Source: Proteobacteria bacterium 005FR1
GTDB lineage: Bacteria; Pseudomonadota; Gammaproteobacteria; Pseudomonadales; Cellvibrionaceae
Assembly (NCBI GenBank): GCA_026192395.1
Contig: WACF01000001.1
Coordinates: 2,974,309 to 3,038,308, forward strand
Reading direction: 5' to 3'
Length of the DNA: 64,000 nucleotides
Below, piece after piece: positions 24,944 through 34,040 of this stretch (positions are counted from its first letter, which is position 1; each line of letters opens with the position of its first letter). A program made the translations under genes and the position numbers. The notes under the pieces were generated by a model. It was not told the DNA's origin. It saw only the letters and a list, made by a program, of their open reading frames with translations, and made no database searches.

Positions 24944-25732
24944 CTAGCCGGTCGCCGTGTCCGTATCCAGACGGAATTCGAAAACGGTATTTGCCGGCGG
25001 CGATTTGTAGAAGCTGCGTTCGTGAAATTTGACTCGCCCCTGATTGTCCGCAACGACGACAGTCGAGCAGCAGGTGCCGTAGGTCTCGCCTTCAATGAAG
25101 ATCGGGGCCAGGCGGCGCTCAAGCGCGAGGCCAACACCCGTGTCCGGCAGCAAGTCATCTTCCGCTACTGATCTATCTGTCAGCAGCTCGAAAAGCTGTT
25201 CGCTGCTCGCCTCGGCCGCGCTGTGCCAGCTTTCGAGAATGCCGCGAAGCTGATTCTTGCCGCTAACCACCTTGGGCCAGGGTGTGTCCAGCAGGTGGTT
25301 GCTGAGGCCATAAAGTCCGGGCGGTACTACCTGCAACGAGTTGCGCAGGTTCTCGCAGTAGACCAGCTGATCGAGGTCTCCCACCAGTAGATTGAAACCG
25401 CTATAGTCCTTGGAGCGGGCCAGCACCTCGCGCGCATACTCAAGCGGCTTTGCGTCACTTTCGAGGAAATCGCGGGTCAGCTCGCCTCGCGATCTTTGCC
25501 CCGGCCTCTTTGCGCCGCCTTCCCGCACATTGGTAACCGCCGCAAATCGACCACTCCGACTAATCCCAAGCCAGGTCCCGCCTGCTTCAAGGTCCCGGCC
25601 TGCCAGAATTGCAGGCTTGTCCGGCCAGAAGCCGGCCGCGCGAGTAGCTCGGCCATAGTGCTCATCCCGGTTGGCGGCTACCACCAGCGGTAGTTCCGGG
25701 TGAAGTTGGTGGGCAAACAGAATCAGGCACAC
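24944..25732 (-). CDS. NRDE family (TANGO2-like) protein
   Basis: Contains the hallmark AANRDE (residues 19-24) after an MCLILFAHQ start with Cys2 as possible N-terminal nucleophile, then GFWPD..ILAGRDLEAGGTWLG and FNLLVGD. 262 residues, full length. Homologues of TANGO2 have been tied to heme trafficking, but the bacterial role is unsettled. The start is GTG; the only purine-rich ribosome-binding candidate (GGAG, ten bases before) is part of an 11-copy heptanucleotide repeat that begins seven bases upstream of the start codon. Confidence 0.9.
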   Translation of the reverse strand: MCLILFAHQLHPELPLVVAANRDEHYGRATRAAGFWPDKPAILAGRDLEAGGTWLGISRSGRFAAVTNVREGGAKRPGQRSRGELTRDFLESDAKPLEYAREVLARSKDYSGFNLLVGDLDQLVYCENLRNSLQVVPPGLYGLSNHLLDTPWPKVVSGKNQLRGILESWHSAAEASSEQLFELLTDRSVAEDDLLPDTGVGLALERRLAPIFIEGETYGTCCSTVVVADNQGRVKFHERSFYKSPPANTVFEFRLDTDTATG

Positions 25733-25738
25733 TCTTTA

Positions 25739-25815
25739 CAGTCTCCAGTCTCCAGTCTCCAGTCTCCAGTCTCCAGTCTCCAGTCTCCAGTCTCCAGTCT
25801 CCAGTCTCCAGTCTC
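25739..25815. repeat. Heptanucleotide tandem repeat, 11 perfect copies
   Basis: CAGTCTC (GAGACTG on the minus strand) is repeated eleven times without mismatch, 77 bases. It ends seven bases from the GTG start of the NRDE gene, so on that strand it forms the whole ribosome-binding region, and it lies 0.2 kb before lgt on the other side. Confidence 0.98.
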
Positions 25816-25844
25816 CCGGCCGATCTTGAGCCGGTAACATCCGA

Positions 25845-25875
25845 TTGGCATCTTGTTTTTGGAGGGTGCTATTAT
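25845..25875 (+). promoter_or_regulatory. Possible promoter for lgt-thyA-folA
   Basis: TTGGCA and TATTAT separated by 19 bases, about 150 bases before lgt. The boxes are good but the spacing is long. Confidence 0.35.
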
Positions 25876-26025
25876 CGCCCGGCCTTAGCCCGGTTGTGTC
25901 ACCAAATGCCGTGAAATTGCCGGGTCAGCCCGTCATCACCTGCTGCGGGTGAACTTTCCAGACATTGCCGACAAGCTGAAACCAACCGAGAAGCCCGCTG
26001 CGGTCACGCGGCGGTGGACGAACTT

Positions 26026-26832
26026 ATGCTCAAATTTCCGGATATAGATCCCGTCGCTTTCTCCATCGGTCCGATCGATGTCCACTGGTACGGAATCGCC
26101 TACCTGTGTGGCTTCGCAGCGGCCTGGCTGGTTGCAATCCGGCGCGCTGCTTACAAGCACACCATTGTGCGAAAGGAGCAGATCGAGGATCTGGTCGTTT
26201 ACGGGGCGTTGGGCGTAATCGTCGGCGGACGCCTGGGCTATGTTTTCTTCTACCAGTTCGACACCTTTCTCTCCAACCCTTTATGGCTGTTCAAGGTCTG
26301 GGAGGGCGGCATGTCCTTCCATGGTGGCTTGCTGGGGGTGATTGCCGCGATGTGGATCTACGCCCGCAAGCATGAGATGCACTTCCTGGGGCTGATGGAC
26401 TTCGTCGCCCCGGCCGTGCCCCCCGGGCTTTTCTTCGGTCGTTTGGCCAATTTCATCGGACAGGAACTGTGGGGCAGGCAAACCGACCTGCCCTGGGGGA
26501 TGGTGTTTCCCAAGGATGAGCTCGGCTTGGCGCGTCATCCGTCCCAGCTCTACGAGGCACTGCTCGAAGGTCTGGTTTTGTTCGTCATCCTATACTGGTA
26601 TGGATCCAAGCCGCGACCTCGAGGAGCGATCAGCGGAGTATTTCTGCTCTTCTACGGAAGCTTCCGCTTCGCTGTGGAATTTACCCGCGAGCCGGACGCG
26701 CACCTGAGAGCCGATCTGCTGCTCGGCTGGATTACCCGGGGTCAGTTGCTGTCGATGCCGATGATCATTGCCGGCGCTGTCCTGGTTGTGTGGGCGTATC
26801 GCAGTCCTGAAGCGCGGCTTGGACGCTATTGA
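26026..26832 (+). CDS. lgt: Prolipoprotein diacylglyceryl transferase Lgt
   Basis: Inner-membrane enzyme adding diacylglycerol to the lipobox cysteine of prolipoproteins. The ATG at 26026 (GGTGG eight bases before) gives MLKFPDIDPVAFSIGP, the usual start; a GTG four codons upstream is possible. Conserved segments: HWYGIAY, GGRLGYVFFY, GGMSFHGGLLG, and GRLANFIGQELWGR containing the essential Arg/Asn/Glu. Multiple membrane helices; 268 residues. The imelysin lipoprotein nearby is one expected substrate. Followed by thyA. Confidence 0.98.
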   Translation: MLKFPDIDPVAFSIGPIDVHWYGIAYLCGFAAAWLVAIRRAAYKHTIVRKEQIEDLVVYGALGVIVGGRLGYVFFYQFDTFLSNPLWLFKVWEGGMSFHGGLLGVIAAMWIYARKHEMHFLGLMDFVAPAVPPGLFFGRLANFIGQELWGRQTDLPWGMVFPKDELGLARHPSQLYEALLEGLVLFVILYWYGSKPRPRGAISGVFLLFYGSFRFAVEFTREPDAHLRADLLLGWITRGQLLSMPMIIAGAVLVVWAYRSPEARLGRY

Positions 26833-26878
26833 AGCGAGCAAGGCAATCGCAACGAATTTAATCTGAGAAGCTTTTCCC

Positions 26879-27712
26879 ATGAAAGAATATCTGGACCTGA
26901 TGCGCCACGTGCGCGACCACGGCACTGAAAAAGGGGATCGCACGGGCACCGGAACCAAGAGCGTTTTCGGCTACCAGATGCGCTTCGATCTGAGTAAGGG
27001 CTTCCCGCTGGTGACGACCAAGAAGTGTCACCTCAAGTCCATCATTCATGAGCTTCTGTGGTTTCTGAGAGGCGACACCAACACGTCCTACCTGCGTGAA
27101 AACGGCGTAAGCATCTGGGACGAGTGGGCAACGGAAACTGGCGACCTCGGACCCGTTTACGGTTATCAGTGGCGATCATGGCCTGCGCCGAATGGCCAGA
27201 GTATCGATCAGATTGCTCAGCTCATCGAGCAGATTCGCCGCACGCCGAACTCCCGCCGCTTGATCGTTTCCGCCTGGAATCCGACGCAGCTTCCCGATGA
27301 ATCCCTTAGTCCTCAGGAAAACGTCCGTAACGGCCGAATGGCGCTGGCGCCCTGCCACACGTTTTTTCAGTTTTATGTCGCTGAAGGCAAATTATCCTGC
27401 CAACTTTACCAACGCAGTGCGGATATTTTTCTCGGTGTACCGTTCAATATCGCTTCCTACGCGCTGCTCACGATGATGGTTGCGCAGGTAGTCGGTCTGG
27501 AAGCGGGCGACTTCATTCACACGCTCGGCGATGCTCATCTCTATCTCAACCATTTGCAGCAGGTCGAAACGCAATTGGCTCGTGAACCCCGACCGTTGCC
27601 GACCATGCGAATCAATCCCGGAGTGAAGGATCTGTTTGGATTCGCCTTTGGCGATTTCGAGTTGATTGGCTATGACCCTCATCCCCACATCAGTGCGCCG
27701 GTGGCGGTTTGA
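26879..27712 (+). CDS. thyA: Thymidylate synthase
   Basis: Converts dUMP to dTMP using methylene-tetrahydrofolate. 277 residues with the nucleophile Cys159 in [18 protein letters not shown] phosphate loop, [20 protein letters not shown] and the C-terminal [12 protein letters not shown]. Forms a pathway pair with folA, 18 bases downstream, which regenerates tetrahydrofolate from the dihydrofolate made here. lgt-thyA order is common in gammaproteobacteria. Confidence 0.99.
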   Translation: MKEYLDLMRHVRDHGTEKGDRTGTGTKSVFGYQMRFDLSKGFPLVTTKKCHLKSIIHELLWFLRGDTNTSYLRENGVSIWDEWATETGDLGPVYGYQWRSWPAPNGQSIDQIAQLIEQIRRTPNSRRLIVSAWNPTQLPDESLSPQENVRNGRMALAPCHTFFQFYVAEGKLSCQLYQRSADIFLGVPFNIASYALLTMMVAQVVGLEAGDFIHTLGDAHLYLNHLQQVETQLAREPRPLPTMRINPGVKDLFGFAFGDFELIGYDPHPHISAPVAV

Positions 27713-27730
27713 GGAAGGAGTATCGGATTG

Positions 27731-28249
27731 ATGCGTATCTCGCTGATCGTCGCGCTGACAGATAACCGGGTCATTGGCCGTGAAAACAAAATGCCCTGGC
27801 ACTTGCCGAACGATTTGAAATATTTCAAGCGTATGACAATGGGCAAGCCGGTGGTAATGGGTCGGAAAACTTTCGAATCCATCGGCAAGCCGCTGCCGGG
27901 CAGAACCAATGTCGTAATAACGCATCAAAGCGGATGGCGAGCAGAGGGCGTTCAGGTTGCGCACAACGTACCGGAAGGGCTCGAGCTTGCAACACGTTTG
28001 TCGTTGATTGATGGCAGCGAAGAGGTTATGGTTATCGGCGGTGCGCAGATCTATCGCGAAGTGCTGCCCCAGGCGCATCGGCTGTATCTGACGCAGATCC
28101 ATACGCAAATTGACGGGGATGCGTTCTTCCCGGAAATAAGCGAAGATGAGTGGCAAGAGGTAGGAAGGGAAGATCATAAAGCAGACTCCGCCAACCCTCA
28201 CGACCACTCCTTTGTAGTGCTCGACCGCGTTACCAGCTCAGAAAAGTGA
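27731..28249 (+). CDS. folA: Dihydrofolate reductase
   Basis: Reduces dihydrofolate with NADPH. The 172-residue protein has MRISLIVALTDNRVIG, the substrate-binding KMPWHLPNDLKYFK, PVVMGRKTFESIG and VMVIGGAQIYRE. ATG at 27731 with GGAG ten bases before is chosen; TTG one codon upstream is possible. The acidic residue in the WHLPNDL helix is Asp as in other bacterial enzymes. Last gene of lgt-thyA-folA. Confidence 0.98.
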   Translation: MRISLIVALTDNRVIGRENKMPWHLPNDLKYFKRMTMGKPVVMGRKTFESIGKPLPGRTNVVITHQSGWRAEGVQVAHNVPEGLELATRLSLIDGSEEVMVIGGAQIYREVLPQAHRLYLTQIHTQIDGDAFFPEISEDEWQEVGREDHKADSANPHDHSFVVLDRVTSSEK

Positions 28250-28561
28250 GTAACGATAGGTAACAATCACAGGATGTAAAAAAGCCTAGGCTCGCGCCAA
28301 CCTTCATTCTCCCACCCCGCACAGATCAAGCTCTGCGCGATGGACGGCTGCTGGAGGTGTGCCTGTTACCTTATTACACATAAACTAAGAAGCACTTACA
28401 AACCATTGAATGTTCCAGCTAGCTATTATTAAATGTCGCGCTCTCAATTTTATTGGCGTCAAACCATCCATAACGTTTACACGTTTTTTGTCGGAACCCG
28501 GTAACGCATGGCGGTCACGCTTTGTGATTATCGAATTGTAAGAACCCAAATCGGGGGAGCT
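28250..28561. other. Intergenic region before the TonB2-type operon
   Basis: About 310 bases, visibly more AT-rich in its second half than its surroundings, and expected to hold the operon promoter. I cannot point to a Fur box or clear hexamers. Confidence 0.35.
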
Positions 28562-29341
28562 ATGAAGAAGCAACAAATCAGAGCTGTGGCGCTGACCACC
28601 GTGCTGTCAGTGGGCGCTTTCATCGGCGCTGCACAGGCAGATCAGACGCTCGATAACATCCTTAAAGAAGGCCAGGCGATGACCACCGCCGGTGTGCAAT
28701 CCCAGAAGCGCATCGACAAATTGCAGGAAGAAACAAGCGACCTCTACCAAGAATTCAAATCGGTCAACAAGGAAATCGAAGGTCTTCGCGTCTACAACCG
28801 TCAGCTGCAAAAGCAGATTGACAACCAGCAGGACGTGCTGGGCAAGTTGGCCAAGTCAATCGACCAGGTAACTGTCCGCGAGCGTCAGATGCAGCCTCTG
28901 ATTCTGCGTATGCTGGATTCCCTCGAGCAGTTCGTCGCGCTTGATGCACCGTTCCTCCAGGAAGAGCGTCAGGAGCGCATTGCTCAGCTGCAGGGCATCA
29001 TGGATCGCGCCGATATCACCGTGGCCGAGAAATTCCGCCAGGTACTGGAAGCCTATAAAATCGAGGCCGAATATGGCCGCAATAGCCTGGTTTATGAAGA
29101 CACCCTGAACATCGGTGGTGTCGATAAGCAGGTGAACATGTTGATGGTAGGCCGGGTTGCCCTGGTTTATCAGACCAAGGACAAGAGCCTGACCGGTGCA
29201 TGGGATCAAGAAAACCGCACCTGGGTAGAGCTGGATCCCGGCAGTTATGCCAACGCTGTAGCCAATGCAATCAAAGTTGCCGATGGCGGCGTCCCCGAAA
29301 TGATGAGACTCCCGATTCCCGCGCCGGAGGCCGTACAATGA
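28562..29341 (+). CDS. DUF3450 periplasmic protein of the TonB2 operon
   Basis: A 259-residue protein with a Sec signal peptide (cleavage near AAQA-D, residue 21) and a long coiled coil at about residues 30-100 (heptads in KRIDKLQEETSDLY, VNKEIEGLRVYNRQLQ), followed by the DUF3450 domain. In Vibrio-type TonB2 clusters a DUF3450 gene stands first, as here. It overlaps the next gene as ATGA. Role in the complex is unknown; a periplasmic scaffold is likely. GGGGGAG just before the ATG sets the start. Confidence 0.9.
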   Translation: MKKQQIRAVALTTVLSVGAFIGAAQADQTLDNILKEGQAMTTAGVQSQKRIDKLQEETSDLYQEFKSVNKEIEGLRVYNRQLQKQIDNQQDVLGKLAKSIDQVTVRERQMQPLILRMLDSLEQFVALDAPFLQEERQERIAQLQGIMDRADITVAEKFRQVLEAYKIEAEYGRNSLVYEDTLNIGGVDKQVNMLMVGRVALVYQTKDKSLTGAWDQENRTWVELDPGSYANAVANAIKVADGGVPEMMRLPIPAPEAVQ

Positions 29342-30720
29342 AAATGAAATTCGTCAAACATTGTCTGATTGCTTCAGCCATCGGACTCCTTTCCTTCAGC
29401 GCCGTTGCCCAGGACGAGCCGAAAGCTCAGTCTCTCGAGCAACTGCTGAACATGGTCAAAGAAAACCGCATCCTTGAAACCAAGGAGCACCAGCAGCGCG
29501 AAGCGGAATTCCGCCGCGAGAAGTCCAACCAGCAAAAATTGCTGACTGAAGCCAAGCAAACGCTCGCAGCTGAAGAGCGTCGCTCCGCCCAGTTGGAAGA
29601 GACCTATTCCAAAAACGAACAGGAAGTTGCCCAGCGCCGTCAGGAGCTGCAGCAGCGTCTTGGTTCTCTGGATGAGCTGTTTGGCCACCTCACTTCTCAG
29701 GCCGGCGACCTGCGTCAGCGACTGGAGACTTCGCTGGTATCTGCCCAGCCGGGCCTGTCCGATCGTGCCGCGTTCCTGGACGACCTGATTGAGAAGATGA
29801 ACAGCGCCACGCAGATTCCGGACCTCGAAGAAATCGAGCAGCTCTGGTACGAAATGCAGCGCGAAGCAGTGGAAGGCGGCAAGGTCGTCAAATTCCCCGC
29901 GACTGTTCTGCAGACTGACGGCGAACGCGCCCAGACCACGGTTGCCCGCGTTGGTAACTACAACCTGGTCGCCGAAGACGGCAGCTACCTGTACATGACG
30001 CCCGATGGCAAGCTTGCCGAGCTGCCCCGTCAACCCGCTGGCGAGTACAACGAGCAGGCAGCCAAACTGGTGTCCGCGCAAGACGGTTTCGTCCGTTTCG
30101 GCGTGGACCCGACTGGTGCGAAGGGTGGTTCATTCCTGCAGGCTATCGTCGACCTGCCGAACCTGGTTGAACAGTGGCATCAGGGTGGTTACATCGGTTA
30201 TGCCATTACCGCTCTCGGCGTATTCGCCCTTCTGCTGGCGCTGCTGCGACTCGCGGTACTGTCTTCTACCAGCAGCAAGGTCAGCGCTCAGCTGAAGTCG
30301 TCCGAGCCGAACACTAACAACCCGCTGGGTCGTGTGATGAAAGTCGGTCTGGACAACAAAGGCATCGACAACGAATCTCTCGAGCTCAAGCTGGAAGAGG
30401 CGATTCTCAAAGAGCGTCCTTCTATCGAAAGCGGCCTGAACCTGTTGAAGGTGATCTACATGATCGCGCCGCTGATGGGTCTGTTGGGTACGGTGGGCGG
30501 TATGATCCAAACCTTCCAGGCGATCACCATCTACGGTACAGGCGATCCCTCCACCATGGCGGCTGGTATCTCCGCAGCCTTGATTACTACCATGCTGGGC
30601 CTGATCGTGGCGATTCCGGTAATGTTGCTCTACACCATCGTTGCTGGTCGCTCCAAGCGAATCCTGCACGTGCTTGATGAGCAGAGCGCCGGTCTCGTTG
30701 CCGAAAACGCTGAGCGCTAA
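29338..30720 (+). CDS. ttpC: TtpC-like MotA/TolQ/ExbB proton channel protein
   Basis: A fused channel component of TonB2 systems, 460 residues. Signal peptide 1-24 (FSAVAQ), a long periplasmic coiled coil (about 30-130), a membrane helix near 286-305, and a C-terminal MotA/ExbB domain with LMGLLGTVGGMIQTF (about 376-390) and a last helix near 413-431. It extends ExbB with a periplasmic arm and is needed by TonB2-type but not TonB1-type systems. The start overlaps the DUF3450 stop (ATGA). Confidence 0.92.
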   Translation: MKMKFVKHCLIASAIGLLSFSAVAQDEPKAQSLEQLLNMVKENRILETKEHQQREAEFRREKSNQQKLLTEAKQTLAAEERRSAQLEETYSKNEQEVAQRRQELQQRLGSLDELFGHLTSQAGDLRQRLETSLVSAQPGLSDRAAFLDDLIEKMNSATQIPDLEEIEQLWYEMQREAVEGGKVVKFPATVLQTDGERAQTTVARVGNYNLVAEDGSYLYMTPDGKLAELPRQPAGEYNEQAAKLVSAQDGFVRFGVDPTGAKGGSFLQAIVDLPNLVEQWHQGGYIGYAITALGVFALLLALLRLAVLSSTSSKVSAQLKSSEPNTNNPLGRVMKVGLDNKGIDNESLELKLEEAILKERPSIESGLNLLKVIYMIAPLMGLLGTVGGMIQTFQAITIYGTGDPSTMAAGISAALITTMLGLIVAIPVMLLYTIVAGRSKRILHVLDEQSAGLVAENAER

Positions 30721-30737
30721 TAAGAGGAGGTAGACTC

Positions 30738-31265
30738 ATGCTCGCTTTACAGGAAGCATTAGAGTCGATACGAGCCTTCATGGCCTCCGGAGGACCGGTA
30801 CTGATCGCCATCGCGATCCTGCTGTTCTTCATGTGGACCCTGATCTTTGAGCGCATTTGGTACTATCGCGGCGGTCTCCGCCGCGATGTCCGCACCGCGA
30901 TGGATGCCTGGGAGGCGCGCACTGAGCGCAAATCCTGGACTGCCAAAAAGATTCGGGAGAAGCTGATTTCCGAGGTTTCCCTGAAGGTCGACCAGAACAA
31001 TTCATTGATCGCCACCTGTGTGGCCATGTGTCCCTTCCTAGGGCTGCTGGGTACCGTATACGGCATGATCGAAGTGTTTCAGGTCCTGAGCTACACCGGT
31101 GGCGGTGACGCTCGTGCGATGGCAGACGGTGTGGCGAAAGCGACCATTCCGACCCTGGCAGGCATGGTGGCGGCGATTTCCGGCGTTTTCGGTCAAACCT
31201 ACGTTAACCGAAAAGCCGAACGCGAAAACCAGCTGCTTGAAGACCATCTGACCATGGATCACTAA
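30738..31265 (+). CDS. exbB: ExbB-like proton channel subunit
   Basis: 175 residues with three membrane helices: residues about 18-38 (GPVLIAIAILLFFMWTLIF), 90-110 (LIATCVAMCPFLGLLGTVYGM) and 137-155. GAGGAGG precedes the ATG. It forms the proton-conducting complex with ExbD. The short length is typical of ExbB2 rather than TolQ. Sits 17 bases after ttpC. Confidence 0.93.
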   Translation: MLALQEALESIRAFMASGGPVLIAIAILLFFMWTLIFERIWYYRGGLRRDVRTAMDAWEARTERKSWTAKKIREKLISEVSLKVDQNNSLIATCVAMCPFLGLLGTVYGMIEVFQVLSYTGGGDARAMADGVAKATIPTLAGMVAAISGVFGQTYVNRKAERENQLLEDHLTMDH

Positions 31266-31353
31266 CAGGAAGGACAAAAGGGATGTGGCTTCGGCCGAGG
31301 CAAATTGCCGAAGCCCATTTTCCACCTACCGAATAGACATATAGAGATTCATC

Positions 31354-31758
31354 ATGGCTAGAAAAAAGGTTAGACAGGAAGAGGAAAGCTCGATCGACGT
31401 TACGCCGATGCTTGACGTTGTTTTCATCATGCTGATCTTCTTCATCGTCACGTCTGTGTTTATCAAAGAGGCTGGTATCGAGGTCAACCGACCGGATGCG
31501 ACTACGGCCACTCCAAAAGAGAACGTCAGTATTCTGGTTGCCATCAACGAGAACAACGAGATCTGGATCGACAAGCGCCGGGTCGATGTTCGTGCCGTTA
31601 AATCTGTGATCGAGCGGATGCGAGCCGAGAACCCCGAAGGCGGATTGGTGATCCAGGCTGATGACCAGGCTAATGTTAAAACTCTGACAGCTGTGGCGGA
31701 CGCCGCCCGTGAACTGGGACTGTACGACGTATCCATCGCCACAGACGAAGAGAGTTAA
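31354..31758 (+). CDS. exbD: ExbD-like proton channel subunit
   Basis: 134 residues. One membrane helix preceded by the conserved IDVTPMLDVVFIMLIFF, which holds the proton-carrying Asp (LDVVF). The periplasmic domain follows. It works with ExbB and TtpC to energise TonB. Seven bases separate it from tonB. Confidence 0.95.
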   Translation: MARKKVRQEEESSIDVTPMLDVVFIMLIFFIVTSVFIKEAGIEVNRPDATTATPKENVSILVAINENNEIWIDKRRVDVRAVKSVIERMRAENPEGGLVIQADDQANVKTLTAVADAARELGLYDVSIATDEES

Positions 31759-31764
31759 ATTCCT

Positions 31765-32370
31765 ATGAAACTGACGCGATTGATCACCGCCGGTCTGTTT
31801 GCAGCGATCACCACTGCTGCACTGATCGTGGTGATGTTCAAGCTGATCGATAAAGACTGGGAAGAGCCGGAAGACGCGGAACGTCGCAAGATTGCTGACT
31901 TCAATATGCCCGACCGGGAAATTGAAACTCAGTACGATCAGAAGAAACCGGACAAGCCCGAAAAACCCGAAGTGCAGCCTGACATCCCGCCGCCCGATTT
32001 CCAGGCGCCGGACGTATCGCCCGAGGCGGTGAGCGTCGCTCAGCCCCAAGTGAATACGGCTGTAGAGGGGATTAACGTGGCCAGCTTTTCATCGGACGGT
32101 GAATATCTGCCCATCGTGAGGGTTGAGCCAATCTACCCGACCCGTGCGGCCAGCCGTGGCATTGAAGGCTACGTCATTGTCGAGTTCACAGTAACCGCCA
32201 ACGGTTCCGTGCGCGATCCGATTATCGTGGAAGCAGAGCCTTCCAGCATTTTCGACCGCGCAGCCGAACGCGCCGTGCTTAAGTGGAAGTTCAAGCCACG
32301 GGTCGTTGACGGCACTCCCGTCGAAGTACCCGGTGTGCAAACCCAGCTGACATTCAAGCTGGACCAATAA
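31765..32370 (+). CDS. tonB: TonB (TonB2 type)
   Basis: Energy transducer to outer-membrane receptors. 201 residues: N-terminal membrane helix (9-27), a short Pro/Glu/Lys region (KPDKPEKPEVQPDIPPPDF, about 63-82), and a C-terminal TonB domain with RVEPIYPTRAASRGIEGYV and the AVLKWKFKPR motif. The short periplasmic span is characteristic of TonB2 proteins. Confidence 0.96.
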   Translation: MKLTRLITAGLFAAITTAALIVVMFKLIDKDWEEPEDAERRKIADFNMPDREIETQYDQKKPDKPEKPEVQPDIPPPDFQAPDVSPEAVSVAQPQVNTAVEGINVASFSSDGEYLPIVRVEPIYPTRAASRGIEGYVIVEFTVTANGSVRDPIIVEAEPSSIFDRAAERAVLKWKFKPRVVDGTPVEVPGVQTQLTFKLDQ

Positions 32371-32447
32371 AATAGTTCGGTATCCCGGGCGGAGCGCGAG
32401 GTAATAGTCGCGCTTTGCCCAGGGATGCGCTAGAGGTGAGGTGGACT

Positions 32448-33806
32448 ATGTCCAAGAAGACTTCAATTGCGCGCTCGCTGTTTACCGGCGCGTTGTTTGT
32501 GGTCCCTGCGATCCTGCTTGCTCCGATCGAAAGCGTGAACATTTCCAGCCACGGCTTGAATGTTGGCTTGACGGCGGCTCAGGCTCAGGAAGACGAAGGT
32601 GGTTCCGGTCGACGTACCCGGCGTGCCATGGCCATTTCCGAGTCGGTGAACAAAAAGCTGGCCGCGGTCAGTGAATTGTTGAACCCGGCTGAAGAAGGTG
32701 CCAAACCAGATCTCCAGGGTGCACTGCGCGAAGCGCTGGACATCAATACCAGCAGCTGGAATGAATTCGAACAAGCACAGTTGTACAACATGCTAGGCGG
32801 CATTTACGTGCAGCTGGAGCAGTACGACAAGGCAATCGATTACTACAAGCGTTACGTAGAGACCCCCAGCGTTCCGCTGGCAAACATGCTGAACGTGTCC
32901 TATTACCTGGCGCAGCTCTATCTGGCGACGGAAAACTACAAGGAAGCGATCCGCCTGCTGGAGCAGTACATCGCTCAGTCAGAGATCGTGGGCGCTGATC
33001 ACTACTACAAGCTCGGTCAGGCCTATTACATGAACGAGCAGCTCGACAAGGCACTCCCCAATATTGATCGGGCTGTGACTATGTACGAGCAGTCGGATCG
33101 CCTACCGCCGGAAGGCCTGTACCAGTACCAGATGTCGCTGTACTACAGCCAGGAGCAGTACCCGAAGGTAATCGAAGTTCTGGAAAAGCTGGTCCGACAC
33201 TACCCGAAGATCAGCCACTGGCGCACCCTGGCGCAGGTCTATGGTCTGGCGGGTCGACCGCAGGATCAGGTCCATGCATTTGACGCGGTATACACCATGG
33301 GTGGCCTGAGTCAGGAGAAGGAACTGCGTCTGCTGGCGAGCCTGTATCTGGAACAGGAATACCCCTATAAGGCTGCCAAGATCCTGCAGAAGGGCGTAGA
33401 CGAAGGCAATGTGGAAAAAACCAGCAAGAATCTGGAATTGCTGGCCGGTGCCTGGAGTCTGGCGAAGGAACAGGACAAGTCGATTCCGGTGCTGGAGCAG
33501 GCTGCTGCCAAGTCAGGTGACGGTGAGCTTTTCGGTCGTCTGTCGCAGCTCTATCTGTCGATTGATGAATACCAGAAGTCGGTCGAGGCTGCACGCCAGG
33601 CACTTCAGCGTGATCTGGAGAAACCTTCGAACGTGCAGCTCTATCTCGGCATGTCCTTGTTCAACCTTGAGAAGTTCGACGAAGCCCTGAAGGCTTTCCG
33701 CGAAGCTCGCAAGGACAAGAACGTAGCCAGTCAGGCCAATACCTGGATTCGTCTGGTGGAGAGCGAAAAAGCTCGAATCGCCAAGCTGGAAGAAGAAACC
33801 GCCTAG
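32448..33806 (+). CDS. TPR-repeat protein of the TonB2 operon
   Basis: 452 residues with a hydrophobic N-terminus (signal peptide or anchor, about 8-28) and a run of tetratricopeptide repeats from about residue 90 to the end (YNMLGGIYVQLEQYDKAIDYYKR, YYLAQLYLATENYKEAIRLLEQ). A TPR gene stands at the end of Vibrio TonB2 clusters and has been linked there to transport by this system. The start is fixed by GAGGTGAGGTGG upstream. A strong terminator follows. Confidence 0.92.
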   Translation: MSKKTSIARSLFTGALFVVPAILLAPIESVNISSHGLNVGLTAAQAQEDEGGSGRRTRRAMAISESVNKKLAAVSELLNPAEEGAKPDLQGALREALDINTSSWNEFEQAQLYNMLGGIYVQLEQYDKAIDYYKRYVETPSVPLANMLNVSYYLAQLYLATENYKEAIRLLEQYIAQSEIVGADHYYKLGQAYYMNEQLDKALPNIDRAVTMYEQSDRLPPEGLYQYQMSLYYSQEQYPKVIEVLEKLVRHYPKISHWRTLAQVYGLAGRPQDQVHAFDAVYTMGGLSQEKELRLLASLYLEQEYPYKAAKILQKGVDEGNVEKTSKNLELLAGAWSLAKEQDKSIPVLEQAAAKSGDGELFGRLSQLYLSIDEYQKSVEAARQALQRDLEKPSNVQLYLGMSLFNLEKFDEALKAFREARKDKNVASQANTWIRLVESEKARIAKLEEETA

Positions 33807-33830
33807 TAACCGACGTTACATGGGTCGAAA

Positions 33831-33864
33831 AAGGGGCTGAAATGAATTTCAGCCCCTTTTTTTT
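33831..33864 (+). terminator. Bidirectional intrinsic terminator after the TonB2 operon
   Basis: A 12-bp perfect stem (AAGGGGCTGAAA, loop TGAA, complement) followed by a run of T. The mirrored A run on the other strand lets it also stop ilvD-side antisense transcription. Confidence 0.95.
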
Positions 33865-34040
33865 GGATTAACGAAACCGTTGGATGTGAAGACAGCTGGA
33901 AGGCGGACGCTTACTGCGAAAGCTGGGCGAACACGAGGTTCGCCCTGACGGGGGAGGTGCAGCGGCGGCTAGCGGACGAGGACTGGAGGCGCGAAAGTTG
34001 GGCGCGCCCGCCCGTGTCTGATGACGGGCGGGGAATGGCT

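Noticed and set aside
25739..25815. CRISPR array
   Set aside because: The units are contiguous seven-base tandem copies with no spacers and no cas genes nearby.
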